Shown one piece after another: positions 1 to 8,588 of a stretch of DNA of 33,456 nt (position 1 is its first letter; every line of letters starts with the position of its first letter). Origin of the DNA: Myxococcota bacterium (lineage in GTDB: Bacteria; Myxococcota; XYA12-FULL-58-9; JASMKV01); NCBI GenBank assembly GCA_030749035.1, contig JASMKV010000486.1, positions 1 to 33,456 of the forward strand, written 5' to 3'. The position numbers were made by a program, and so were the translations under genes. The notes under the pieces were generated by a model. That model saw nothing but the letters and a program-made list of their open reading frames with translations, was not told the DNA's origin and ran no database searches.

Positions 1-10
1 TGCATTAGAT

Positions 11-1270
11 TTGGAATCGTCGCAAGCCAACATCTTTCTGGAAGAACTTTACAATCGATCCGGTAGAATTAAGCTGGGTTTAGAACGGGTGGCTCAGGTG
101 CTTGATGCACTTGGTAACCCGCAAGAACAAACAAAACACATTGTCGTTGCGGGCACCAATGGCAAAGGTTCGGCAGTGCATCTTTTGAGTCAGTTCTTAG
201 AAAGATCTGGCTACAAGGTGGGGCGCTTTACATCTCCACATTTGCATCGTTTTGGCGAAAGGATTTGTATTCAAAGCCAGGAACTTGATGCGGCACAATT
301 TGAAATGCTTTACGAAAAAGTTCGCGCGGCTGAAATTTCGACGGCCCATGAACTCACCTTCTTTGAGTTTATTACAGTGATGGCCTTATTGCATTTTGCT
401 GCGGAAGAAGTTGACTTTAGTGTCCTCGAGGTTGGTCTGGGCGGGCGTTTGGATGCAACAAATATTGCACCTAAATTTTTATCATTGATTACCGTGATCG
501 ATTTTGACCACCAGGAATTTCTAGGAAATGCCATTGGCGACATTGCCAGGGAAAAAGCAGGTATTATTGCTCAAGCAGGGCATGTTGTGATTGCACGGCA
601 GCGTCATGATGCAGCAGAAAGGGTGCTCTTTGAGGTGGCCCAAAGCCAGCAGGCCACCATCTATCGTACGTCGGGGCCTTGTGCGACGCCATGTGTGTCC
701 TGGGACAGGTCGGAGCTTGAATTGCCTGAGCAGCATTATTTTTGGGACACTTTTGCTTTGCTGGATGAGGCGTTACACGCCCTGAGGCAATTGGGGGTCT
801 CGCTGACAAAGGACATGCTCTTGCAGGCCGCAAAGGATTTTTCCTGGCCAGGAAGATACACATGGTTGGAATGTGAGGTGCCAGTGTTGCTCGATGGGGC
901 CCATAACCCTGGAGCGCTCTTGGCCTTGATGTCGAGTCTTAAAAGTGATCCTAAATACGTGGGGCAACCGATTCATTGTGTTTTCTCGACACTCAACAAT
1001 AGACCACTCATACAAATGCTGGAGCATTTAGGGGCATGTTCTGACTTTTATTTTTGCCCGAATACCTCGGGGCGGAGCGTCACACGCCAAGCGCTTAGCG
1101 ATGTGAACTTAGGTCCAGTGTTTGCTGCCAGTGCTCAAGCTTTTGCCGCCGCTCAAGAAGCTGCCTTGCGCGTTCAAGGGATCGTTTTGATTACCGGTTC
1201 ATTGTTTTTGGTCGGTGAGATGATGGCGCATCTCAAAGGGGATGACGAACATCGAATGGTTGATGGTTAA
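11..1270 (+). CDS. folC: Bifunctional dihydrofolate / folylpolyglutamate synthase
   Basis: Cytoplasmic ATP-dependent ligase that adds glutamate to dihydropteroate and to folates, completing and retaining the folate cofactor. The Mur-ligase fold is clear: the P-loop GTNGKGS lies at residues 48-54, the segment LEVGLGGRLDATN near residue 140 carries the usual metal and substrate residues, and LLDGAHNP marks the start of the C-terminal domain. At about 419 residues it is close to the usual family length. The first usable codon is a TTG at base 11, but the frame stays open to the left edge of the window, so the true start may lie upstream and the 5' end should be treated as uncertain. It is the first gene of a same-strand run with the AMIN-like protein, lptD and the amidotransferase; the last of these may also serve folate synthesis through p-aminobenzoate. 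The family assignment is secure. Confidence 0.95.
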   Translation: MESSQANIFLEELYNRSGRIKLGLERVAQVLDALGNPQEQTKHIVVAGTNGKGSAVHLLSQFLERSGYKVGRFTSPHLHRFGERICIQSQELDAAQFEMLYEKVRAAEISTAHELTFFEFITVMALLHFAAEEVDFSVLEVGLGGRLDATNIAPKFLSLITVIDFDHQEFLGNAIGDIAREKAGIIAQAGHVVIARQRHDAAERVLFEVAQSQQATIYRTSGPCATPCVSWDRSELELPEQHYFWDTFALLDEALHALRQLGVSLTKDMLLQAAKDFSWPGRYTWLECEVPVLLDGAHNPGALLALMSSLKSDPKYVGQPIHCVFSTLNNRPLIQMLEHLGACSDFYFCPNTSGRSVTRQALSDVNLGPVFAASAQAFAAAQEAALRVQGIVLITGSLFLVGEMMAHLKGDDEHRMVDG

Positions 1271-1324
1271 CACAAAAAGCAATAATGCATGGACTACATT
1301 TGAATATGATTATAGGTTAGTTTG

Positions 1325-1732
1325 ATGATACGTGTTTTCGGTTTTATAGTACTTTTGTTACCCTCGCAGCTTTGGGCTCAAAGTCCAGCGCCTTTTATTG
1401 GCCAGGAAAAAGAAGTCACTTGGATTGGCTTTGCGCAATTTGAGGAAATATCACGCGTCTTTGTTCGGACCGATGAATCGGTTGCTTACCGTATTGATAT
1501 TTCCAGCCCGAAAACAGTTGTTCTGACTTTGGAAAATACACGCTTGCGAACACAGAATGATGCCAATCACTTGGATACACGATATTTTGTTTCGCCGGTG
1601 AAATTTGTTCAGCCCGCCCTCATTGAGGGCACCTCAAAAAGTGTTAAGATCACAATCTATTTGCGACATGCGGTGACTTTTAGTGAGCTGCAAAGAGACA
1701 ATTTCCTGGCGCTGGATTTTGAGCGGAACTAA
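1325..1732 (+). CDS. AMIN-domain-like periplasmic protein
   Basis: Small exported protein of 135 residues. A hydrophobic N-terminus ending LWAQ at about residue 19 is a good Sec signal peptide with cleavage after Ala18. The rest is one beta-rich domain with the AMIN pattern: a hydrophobic strand around VFVRTDESVAYRI, a turn, then TVVLTLENTRL, and a closing strand ending ALDFERN. AMIN domains in other proteins bind cell-wall or secretin partners in the periplasm; here the domain stands alone. A TTG lies immediately upstream in frame, but the ATG at 1325 is preferred. The stop is only 9 bp before the lptD start, so the two are probably co-translated and may act together at the envelope. The domain call rests on pattern only and is moderately sure; a free-standing beta-sandwich of another family is the alternative. 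Confidence 0.65.
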   Translation: MIRVFGFIVLLLPSQLWAQSPAPFIGQEKEVTWIGFAQFEEISRVFVRTDESVAYRIDISSPKTVVLTLENTRLRTQNDANHLDTRYFVSPVKFVQPALIEGTSKSVKITIYLRHAVTFSELQRDNFLALDFERN

Positions 1733-1741
1733 TCGTTTATC

Positions 1742-4201
1742 GTGAAGACACGAACCATTTCGATGCATTTTTCCTCTTACTTGTTGTTTAGTCTTCTGGG
1801 CTTTTGTGTCTTTTTGTCTTCTTCGGAAAATATTCATGCCCAAGGCACTCCAGCTTTTGTCGGTTTTTCCGGGAAAAGTTGTGAAGATCTACAATTAAGC
1901 GCCGAGCGGATGAATTGCACGCAAGACGGCTGCTTGCTTGAGGAGCAAGTGATTCTGACGTGCCCGGGCATGCGTCTTTGGTCCGATAAACTCTTTGTGG
2001 AGCTTGATGAAGAGGGCATGTTTCGTGGGGCATATGCCAGTGGTAACGTGACACTGGTGGAAGGAAAGAATGTTCTACAGTGTTCACAGATTGATTTAGG
2101 TCCGGATCGAATCAAGGGAAATATTCACGATGCGGATATACGGGTGGAAAATAAACCCATATCGTTACTCAAGCGACCGACGACAAAAGGCAGGACCGAA
2201 GCTTTTGTCTCGGGGCAAATTGAACGGGAGGATGAAAAAAATTTAACCCTGCGTGATGGGACATTTACGCTTTGTGATTGTGCCGACGGAGAAGCGTCTT
2301 GGACTGTGCATTCACCGAAAATTAATGTGACGCTCAACGAACGGGCAACCGTGTATTGGCCAAGTATGTGGATTCATGCTTTGGGCCTTTTTCAAATGCC
2401 CTTAACGCCACCGCTGGCACCGATTTCGGTCCCTTTAAAAAAGAGAGCAGCCGGTTTTTTAACGCCAGAAATCACTTTTTTGCGCATGCCTTCGCCAATG
2501 GTGGATTTGCCTTTCTTTATGCCGCTTGGCGAAGCCTATGACCTTACGTTGAAGCCCGGAATGCGTTTTGATTGGGGATCGCATAAGAAAGAAGATTTCT
2601 TAAGTTGGGGGGCGCCGCGTTTAGGGACCCGCCTTCGATATCGACCATCCAGTTCGGTTCAAGGCGAATTCAATGTGCATTGGACATACGACCCTTATCA
2701 TTGGAGCGCCAAATGGCTTGAAACAGATGCATATCAGCGCGCCGTTGACAGAGATATGGCGGAGGATCTTATTGCGCCTCCACCATGGAAAAAAACAAGT
2801 CCACAATGGGATTTGACGCATCGTGTGTTGGTTGATTTAGAGCAAAAAGTCGACTTTTCTCCGGATCTGGATTGGAGCACGGCCATCCATTGGATGTCTG
2901 ATGACAGAATCCTTTCGGATTTTGCTTTGACGATGGAGGAGCAATCGACGTTATTTATGCCCTCGAGAAGCCAAGTGCATTGGCGGCCTCCGGCGACATC
3001 ATTGCGCCTGGCGGCAGATTACTTTTTGCTTTTGAACAACAATCCCGACGATTATTCGAATGTATGGGGTGCTGAAGACGAGACACAGCATATTGGGCCT
3101 CTTGTGGAGCTAAAATTGCTGCCCAGAGAAATTTGGAACCGCATCTTTTGGGATGCCGAAATGGGACTCACGCGTTACGGTTCCTGGCTGGCAGATAAAA
3201 AGGCCATGCTTTATCCGCTTCGCTATGGCCCATGGTATCCCGACGAGAACGCGGCACTTTATGTGAGTTATGGGCGAGCCGGGTTAAGCATGCATCGGCG
3301 TCTTGGGCTTTTTAACATCTCGCTGGCAGGCCATACGGACACGTTGGTGAGCCAGGCAGGGTTCGAGCCGCATGTCTCAACCTTTTCACAATTTGATGTT
3401 TCGGTTGGAACGGCATTCTACCGTGCCTATAGCCAGATGGTGCATACGATCAGGCCTTTATTGGAATATCGCTGGATCCCTACGTTAAAAGGCGATGTAT
3501 TAGAGCTCGATGGCCTTGATGAACACCTGGATCGCGCTCAAATACATCAGGCGGTTTTGGGGATTGAGCAAGAATTGTGGTCGAAAGATTGGACTGGGAT
3601 AAAAAAACGTAAACTTGTTTTAAATATAAGACAGCCTTACTCATTGCGTGCAAAGCGTATCTTGCAGACCGATGTGCGTCTTGGTTTTGATGCTTTTGGC
3701 CTTTTACATCTTAATGCTTTTGGTTCTCTGGACTTGCAGGATAAGGCAGAGCCATGGCGCGAGCGAAGTCTCGGCGGACAGTTGAACTTGGGGCCATTGA
3801 AGTTGAGTGGGCTTTATAGCCATTGGCATCCCCAAGCAGAGCGCTTTGAAAGAAGTCTCTATGAATTGGCGGCGGTACCGTTGGATGCTCAGGGGGGAGA
3901 TGATTCGGAGAATGAGTGGGTCCATTCGGTAAAGGCGGGTGCGCGGATATCGCTCTTTAGCCGCTTGTCTCTGTCTTATGGCACGACTTATTTGTTGCCT
4001 TTAAACGACGACGAAGTCTTAGAAGGCGAGGATGATGGTAGAGGCTTTTTGGTGCACAGTGCAAGCATTGCTTATCGGTCAGCCTGCCGCTGTTGGGGTT
4101 TAAGTGTGAATGCGACACTGCCGGCTGAAACCATGCTTGATGGCATGCGTTTGACATTTTTACTCTCTGTTGGCGACTATACCTTAGGTAAGAAACGTTA
4201 G
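1742..4201 (+). CDS. lptD: LPS-assembly outer membrane protein LptD
   Basis: Outer-membrane beta-barrel that inserts lipopolysaccharide into the outer leaflet. Residues 1-33 are a signal peptide (IHA before QG). An OstA-like jellyroll follows to about residue 175. The barrel begins with a typical LptD sequence: the Cys-containing FTLCDC at 175-180, a WTVHSPKINV strand, and the segment around RAAGFLTPEITF that precedes the barrel. Known LptD proteins depend on disulfides between N-terminal cysteines and a C-terminal Cys pair before the last strands. Here N-terminal cysteines are at 47, 59, 64 and 74, and the C-terminal pair is CRC at 782/784 rather than adjacent cysteines. The start is a GTG at 1742; an in-frame ATG at 1763 is an alternative and would still leave a signal peptide. 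At 819 residues it is family-sized. It is followed after 6 bp by the amidotransferase gene. Confidence 0.93.
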   Translation: MKTRTISMHFSSYLLFSLLGFCVFLSSSENIHAQGTPAFVGFSGKSCEDLQLSAERMNCTQDGCLLEEQVILTCPGMRLWSDKLFVELDEEGMFRGAYASGNVTLVEGKNVLQCSQIDLGPDRIKGNIHDADIRVENKPISLLKRPTTKGRTEAFVSGQIEREDEKNLTLRDGTFTLCDCADGEASWTVHSPKINVTLNERATVYWPSMWIHALGLFQMPLTPPLAPISVPLKKRAAGFLTPEITFLRMPSPMVDLPFFMPLGEAYDLTLKPGMRFDWGSHKKEDFLSWGAPRLGTRLRYRPSSSVQGEFNVHWTYDPYHWSAKWLETDAYQRAVDRDMAEDLIAPPPWKKTSPQWDLTHRVLVDLEQKVDFSPDLDWSTAIHWMSDDRILSDFALTMEEQSTLFMPSRSQVHWRPPATSLRLAADYFLLLNNNPDDYSNVWGAEDETQHIGPLVELKLLPREIWNRIFWDAEMGLTRYGSWLADKKAMLYPLRYGPWYPDENAALYVSYGRAGLSMHRRLGLFNISLAGHTDTLVSQAGFEPHVSTFSQFDVSVGTAFYRAYSQMVHTIRPLLEYRWIPTLKGDVLELDGLDEHLDRAQIHQAVLGIEQELWSKDWTGIKKRKLVLNIRQPYSLRAKRILQTDVRLGFDAFGLLHLNAFGSLDLQDKAEPWRERSLGGQLNLGPLKLSGLYSHWHPQAERFERSLYELAAVPLDAQGGDDSENEWVHSVKAGARISLFSRLSLSYGTTYLLPLNDDEVLEGEDDGRGFLVHSASIAYRSACRCWGLSVNATLPAETMLDGMRLTFLLSVGDYTLGKKR

Positions 4202-4207
4202 TTTGTG

Positions 4208-4768
4208 ATGCTTCTTCTCATTGACAATTATGACTCCTTTACTTTTAATTTGGCGCAGCTTTTTTCCTGCTCTAGGCAAGAGGTCAAGGTTGTTCTTCAT
4301 GACCGGTGCGACGTCGAAGGGTTAAGAGATTTCAAGCCCGATTATCTTGTTGTTTCGCCAGGACCTGGACGCCCCGAGGATGCTGGGATTTCTTTGGCTG
4401 CGATACAGTATTTTTCCGGTCGAATTCCTGTCTTAGGTGTATGTTTAGGACATCAATGTCTTGCGCAGATTTATGGTGGAAAGATTGTGGCAGCTCAATC
4501 TTTAATGCATGGCGAAACATCCATGATTGATCACCACCAACAAGCACTTTTTTCTGGATTAAGCCGGCCTTTTGAGGCGATGCGTTATCACTCTCTTGCC
4601 GTTGAAAAAGCAACACTGCCAGAAGATTTTGACGTCAGCGCATGGAGTGAGGATGACGAGATTATGGGCCTTATACACAAACCCACAGGCGCCCAAGGCG
4701 TGCAGTTTCATCCGGAGTCTATTCTGAGTCCTTGTGGTGAACAAATTGTAGAGAATTTTTTGTCTTAA
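4208..4768 (+). CDS. pabA: Class I glutamine amidotransferase subunit (aminodeoxychorismate / anthranilate synthase component II)
   Basis: Releases ammonia from glutamine for a chorismate-using partner, giving p-aminobenzoate precursor (PabA) or anthranilate (TrpG). The protein opens with LLIDNYDSFTFNL, has the oxyanion loop VVSPGPGRPEDAG at 48-60, the nucleophile Cys79 in GVCLGHQ, and the His-Glu pair in FHPES near the C-terminus, so the triad is intact. At 186 residues it has normal length for a free subunit. A GTG directly precedes the chosen ATG in frame. No component I gene (pabB/trpE) lies in the window, and PabA and TrpG cannot be told apart by sequence alone; the folC gene in the same run slightly favours a folate role. 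The stop codon overlaps the stop of the small gene on the opposite strand. Confidence 0.9.
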   Translation: MLLLIDNYDSFTFNLAQLFSCSRQEVKVVLHDRCDVEGLRDFKPDYLVVSPGPGRPEDAGISLAAIQYFSGRIPVLGVCLGHQCLAQIYGGKIVAAQSLMHGETSMIDHHQQALFSGLSRPFEAMRYHSLAVEKATLPEDFDVSAWSEDDEIMGLIHKPTGAQGVQFHPESILSPCGEQIVENFLS

Positions 4769-4926
4769 AGATCGACGATGATGTTTTGTGTCGGGGTGCG
4801 TTCGTCATTGGGTTGAGGTGGCGGTGGCGGGGCATCGGCTTCTGGCACATGCAAAACAGGACGCTCGTCTTCGTGCTGCTGTTTTTCACGCCGCTTCAGT
4901 TCTTCTATGATGAATGCATCCAACAT
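4765..4926 (-). CDS. Small acidic/proline-rich protein, 53 residues, unknown function
   Basis: A short reading frame starting MLDAFIIEELKRRE and ending NIIVDL, in three parts: a charged amphipathic helix (residues 3-22), a Pro-rich linker with five consecutive prolines (33-37), and a short hydrophobic-acidic tail. From memory, small proteins with the same plan (DAFII-E-L-R-R-E at the front, a Pro-rich middle, a V/I-I-D-L end) occur in other deltaproteobacteria as hypothetical proteins; this needs a search. The sequence AAAGGA lies about 11 bases before the ATG. It follows the SRPBCC gene on the same strand after 160 bp, and its last bases overlap the convergent pabA stop. No signal peptide or membrane segment is visible. 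The function is unknown; the tail could be a peptide ligand for a partner protein. Confidence 0.62.
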   Translation of the reverse strand: MLDAFIIEELKRREKQQHEDERPVLHVPEADAPPPPPQPNDERTPTQNIIVDL

Positions 4927-5086
4927 ATGCGCAGGTATCCTTTAAATAAAACCAATACCTCTATCCTGCCGTAAATATATCAAAAGTCAAATTGTCTCCA
5001 GCACGGAGCTTGTAGACTTGCTTTTGAAGGGGCGAAAAACGCAATCTCCTTGGTCAGAAATGCAAGGAAATCAGGCTTCTTCGTGA

Positions 5087-5530
5087 TTATGGGCTGCTTT
5101 CCCCATAAAGTTTTTCTGCACGATCTTTGAATCTCTTTAGGGTTAAGGGCAGGGTTTTTTCCGTTAAACGCTGCATGACGGATTTAGGGACCAAGCCTTT
5201 GAGTTCGACAGAGATGTCGTAATTGGCCTTGGCTTTTTGTTCATCGACCTTAGTCAAGTACCATCCGCCGACGTTACTTTTTAAGTGCCGGCTTTCAGAT
5301 AACTCCCACCGAATCCCTTCATAGGGTGTTTCTGTGATTGCCAGGATGTAGGTGATGCGCATGATGAGCTCGAGTTCAAATTCCACATAGGCGATGTTTT
5401 CCTGGCGTTGCAGGAGGGAAGCCCGTTTGATCTCGGGTAAGAATTCAGGGTATTTTTCATAATCACAGACAATGTCATATATCGTTTGGATGGGCGTGTT
5501 GATGACAATATCTTGTTCGGTATTTGGCAT
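5087..5530 (-). CDS. SRPBCC-fold protein (Coq10/RatA-like, polyketide cyclase/dehydrase family)
   Basis: Single-domain cytoplasmic protein of 147 residues with the START/SRPBCC layout: a first strand (EQDIVINTPIQTIYDIV), the DYEKYPEFLP motif typical of the Coq10/RatA branch, a central antiparallel sheet, and a long C-terminal helix (QRLTEKTLPLTLKRFKDRAEKL). Family members bind hydrophobic ligands such as quinones in the cavity, or act on ribosome assembly (RatA); neither role can be chosen from sequence. It lies 51 bp downstream of recG on the same strand, so it may be the third gene of a greA-recG unit. The start ATG at 5530 is the first in frame with a complete first strand. The fold assignment is good; the biochemical role is open. 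Confidence 0.8.
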   Translation of the reverse strand: MPNTEQDIVINTPIQTIYDIVCDYEKYPEFLPEIKRASLLQRQENIAYVEFELELIMRITYILAITETPYEGIRWELSESRHLKSNVGGWYLTKVDEQKAKANYDISVELKGLVPKSVMQRLTEKTLPLTLKRFKDRAEKLYGESSP

Positions 5531-5581
5531 GGTACTAAGGGACTCAACCCTATCCTATTGCATGCCGCAAGGCCAGTGTGA

Positions 5582-8059
5582 TTAAGCGATTTGGGCCAAA
5601 TTGAAGCGTTCGCGCCAGACATTTTCAATAAGATGCTTTAAGCCTTGGTGCTCGGGAAGTTCAAGCAATGGGTCCAGGGCAAGAATTGCATGAGCATGCT
5701 TATGTGCCAGAAGTAGAGTTTTTTGATCCCGCACGATGTTGGCGATACTCAAATCAGGGAGGCCCGACTGTCGGGTCCCAAGAAAGTCTCCAGGGCCCCT
5801 AATGGCAAGGTCCTCTTCGGCAATTTTAAATCCGTCATTTGTGTGTTCCATAATCTGTAGTCGTCTAAAAGCATCTTCGGATTGACTATAATGCGATAAG
5901 AGATAGCAGGAACTTTGTTGTTCGCCTCTTCCGACACGACCTCTAAGCTGGTGCAATTGCGAGAGCCCAAAACGCTCAGCATGCTCAATCACCATCACCG
6001 TGGCATTTTTGACGTCGATACCCACTTCGATAACAGTGGTGGCGACTAAGACTTGAATCTTGCCGGCCAGAAAGTCATTCATGATATCTTCTTTAAGATC
6101 GCTTGGCATTTGTCCGTGCAGCAAAGCAATATTTAAACCCGAAAGACTTCCTGACTTTAACTCTTCGATCGAATTTGTGGCATCACGGATGCCTGCCATG
6201 GTTTCTTTTTCGGATTCATTAACCAAGGGATAAACGATAAAGGCTTGTGTGCCTTTGTTTACGGCTTCTCGCACTTTTGCATAAACGCTGTGGCGTTCTT
6301 CGTCGCGAAAGACTTTGGTCAAAACTGGCTTTCGGCCTGGAGGTAATTCATCGAGCAGTGAGAGGTCTAAATCGCCGTAAACGGTAAGGGCTAAAGTACG
6401 AGGAATCGGTGTGGCCGTCATCAGTAAGGTATGTGGTGTCTTGCCAATACCGACCAGACCTATTTCATGAAGCCGCGCACGTTGTTTGACACCAAAGCGA
6501 TGTTGTTCATCGACAACAGCAAGGGCAAGGTTTTTAAACTCGATATCGTTCTGAATCAGAGCATGTGTGCCGATTGCGATTTGTATAATACCAAACTTTA
6601 GCCTCTCAAGTTTTTCTCGTCTGGCAGCGGCACGCATGTGTCCGGTAATGAGTTCGGCACGGATGCCCTGTCCTTTCAGTATGGGGATGGCAATACGTGC
6701 ATGTTGTTCAGCAAGTATTTCAGTGGGCGCCATGATGGCAACTTGATAGCCTTGGGCCGCAACCCCAGAAGCAGCAGCAAGGGCCACCGCGGTTTTCCCA
6801 CTGCCCACATCGCCTTGTAAGAGTCGATTCATCGGTATGGGTTTTTGGAGATCGATTTCGATTTCCTCAAGTGTTCTGGTTTGAGCGTTGGCTAAGGTAC
6901 CACAAAAGAGCGCCTTGGCTGTGTCTAATAGGGGGGGGCTAGCAGAAAGAGGTTGCGCATGACTTTTGGGCGCATTGCCTTTGCGTTCTAATACAGCCAG
7001 CTGCAGAAAGAGCAGTTCTTCATAGATCAGGCGTTGATGCCAAGGTGTATCCATATTCTGTAGGGCTTTGTCTGAAATCTCAATTTGCGGCTGATGTAAA
7101 AAATGCAATGCCTCATTAATGGTTGGTAGATTTAAGTTTTGCAGTAGCGCTTCAGGTAGGGCCTCTGTGAATTTTGTCACAACGGGCAAGGCGCGTCCGA
7201 TCACTTTCCGAAGATGTGCCGGGCGAATACCATCGATTTCAGGATAGATGGGTATAATTTCATCTTCGAGATTCTCTTCCTTTTCTCCCGGTTCCAGGAT
7301 TTGGGTTTCCGGGTGGACAATTTGCATTTGGTTTCGATAAGCGGTGACTTGTCCTGAGGCCTGTATGATTTTGCCTTTGATGAACTTTTCGGCAAAGGTT
7401 TTACCCGGAACGCGAAACCATTTGAGTCTGATGACGCCCGAATCATCGCCAACCGCCACTTCAAGAGTCGAGCGCCGTCCAAATCGGCGAAATGCTTTTG
7501 TAAGGATTTCACCGCGAATGGTTGTGCCCTGTCCGATGTTGAGATGGGCGATTCCGGCACCGATGCGTCGAATCTCGTAGCGTCGCGGCAAGAAACGCAG
7601 AAGTTGTTCAATCGTGTATAGGCCCCGTGCAGAAAACTTTTCAGCTAAGCGTGGCCCAACGCCTTTAAGGAATTGCAGGGATGACTCAGGGGCTAAATTT
7701 TCGACAGCCCGTAATTCTTCGGGAGAGAAGGGGAGGGGGTGTCGCGTTTCTTTGGTGCTCGAGTTCTTTTCAGATGGCGCATGGCGCTTTAGCATCTCAA
7801 GGCATTTCTCTAGAGAGGCAATACGATTTTCAGGGGAGGCATTTTCTTTTGGTAGAGCATGGACAAGTGTTTCTATGAGATGACATTCAGCATCGGAGAG
7901 ATTTGTTTTGGGGAAAGCGTGAATGTTTTCCAGCACGCCTTTTTCAAGATCTTTGATCCGGCTCAATTGTTGATAGTTGTTCCTGGCAGCGAACTCTAGA
8001 GGCTTTGACAATGCGAGAATAAAATCGTCAAAGCTTGTTTTCAGATTATTTGAACTCAA
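5582..8059 (-). CDS. recG: ATP-dependent DNA helicase RecG
   Basis: Branch-migration helicase that reverses stalled replication forks and processes Holliday junctions. From the N-terminus: an extension of about 125 residues that is longer than in short RecG proteins, a helix-hairpin-helix-like LKGVGPRLAEKF at 131-142, an OB-fold wedge (about 165-250), Walker A GDVGSGKT at 416-423, the RecG-type Walker B DEQHRFGVKQR at 517-527, the TATPIPRTLAL motif III, and the second RecA-like domain with QLRGRVGRG. All helicase motifs are intact. The only credible start is a TTG at 8057-8059, lying inside the last codons of greA, so the two genes overlap by 14 bp and are probably translationally coupled. 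Length is 825 residues, with the excess over the family norm in the N-terminal extension. Confidence 0.95.
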   Translation of the reverse strand: MSSNNLKTSFDDFILALSKPLEFAARNNYQQLSRIKDLEKGVLENIHAFPKTNLSDAECHLIETLVHALPKENASPENRIASLEKCLEMLKRHAPSEKNSSTKETRHPLPFSPEELRAVENLAPESSLQFLKGVGPRLAEKFSARGLYTIEQLLRFLPRRYEIRRIGAGIAHLNIGQGTTIRGEILTKAFRRFGRRSTLEVAVGDDSGVIRLKWFRVPGKTFAEKFIKGKIIQASGQVTAYRNQMQIVHPETQILEPGEKEENLEDEIIPIYPEIDGIRPAHLRKVIGRALPVVTKFTEALPEALLQNLNLPTINEALHFLHQPQIEISDKALQNMDTPWHQRLIYEELLFLQLAVLERKGNAPKSHAQPLSASPPLLDTAKALFCGTLANAQTRTLEEIEIDLQKPIPMNRLLQGDVGSGKTAVALAAASGVAAQGYQVAIMAPTEILAEQHARIAIPILKGQGIRAELITGHMRAAARREKLERLKFGIIQIAIGTHALIQNDIEFKNLALAVVDEQHRFGVKQRARLHEIGLVGIGKTPHTLLMTATPIPRTLALTVYGDLDLSLLDELPPGRKPVLTKVFRDEERHSVYAKVREAVNKGTQAFIVYPLVNESEKETMAGIRDATNSIEELKSGSLSGLNIALLHGQMPSDLKEDIMNDFLAGKIQVLVATTVIEVGIDVKNATVMVIEHAERFGLSQLHQLRGRVGRGEQQSSCYLLSHYSQSEDAFRRLQIMEHTNDGFKIAEEDLAIRGPGDFLGTRQSGLPDLSIANIVRDQKTLLLAHKHAHAILALDPLLELPEHQGLKHLIENVWRERFNLAQIA

Positions 8060-8519
8060 CGTCAGCTATTTCCACCATGCGCGGGCCTTCGCGTCCAGGA
8101 ATTCGTGTTTCATCACCAATTTCCTTGCCAATCAACGCCCGGGCCAGGGGTGAGGTAATCGATATTTGACCCTCTTCAACCTTGGCTTCTTCTTCACCGA
8201 CCAGCTGGTAAACCTTTTCCGTATCATTTTCGATATCAAGTAACGTTACCGTAGCGCCAAACACAACGCGTTCTCCCGAGAGGGTTAGGGGATCGATAAC
8301 CTGCACTCGGGCGAGTTTGTCTTCGAGATCGCGGACCCGTGCTTCAATCATGCCTTGGCGATCTTTAGCGGCGTGGTATTCAAAGTTTTCTGAGAGATCG
8401 CCAAGCTCCCTGGCGGCGCCAATTTCCAAGCTTGTTTTGGGCCGTTCCACCGTTTTTAAATGGTGGAGTTCATCTTTGAGTTTTTTATGCCCTTCTGGGG
8501 TCAGAGGAAATGTTGCCAT
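8046..8519 (-). CDS. greA: Transcription elongation factor GreA
   Basis: Binds RNA polymerase and stimulates cleavage of backtracked transcripts. The N-terminal coiled coil carries the tip motif RELGDLSENFEYHAAKDRQ, with the acidic D and E that act in the polymerase active site, and the C-terminal FKBP-like domain contains SPLARALIGKEIGDE. The ATG at 8519 gives 157 residues, the family length, and is preceded by AAGAAAGG at good spacing. The frame could extend 23 residues further to 8588, but those residues are not GreA-like. The gene heads a minus-strand run with recG, which it overlaps by 14 bp, and is divergent from thiL across about 70 bp. Confidence 0.96.
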   Translation of the reverse strand: MATFPLTPEGHKKLKDELHHLKTVERPKTSLEIGAARELGDLSENFEYHAAKDRQGMIEARVRDLEDKLARVQVIDPLTLSGERVVFGATVTLLDIENDTEKVYQLVGEEEAKVEEGQISITSPLARALIGKEIGDETRIPGREGPRMVEIADVEFK

Positions 8520-8588
8520 AGGGCCTTTCTTATGCAGATATGGGATTTTGAGCAAGGGTTTTGAAGTGAGAATTGTGGATAAGAGCAT

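Noticed and set aside
4786-4974. A 62-codon plus-strand frame after pabA
   Set aside because: It is largely the antisense of the better supported 53-residue minus-strand gene, and its translation looks like no protein family.
8520-8588. N-terminal extension of GreA to 8588
   Set aside because: The ATG at 8519 has a good ribosome site and gives the standard GreA length; the extension would use the whole divergent gap.
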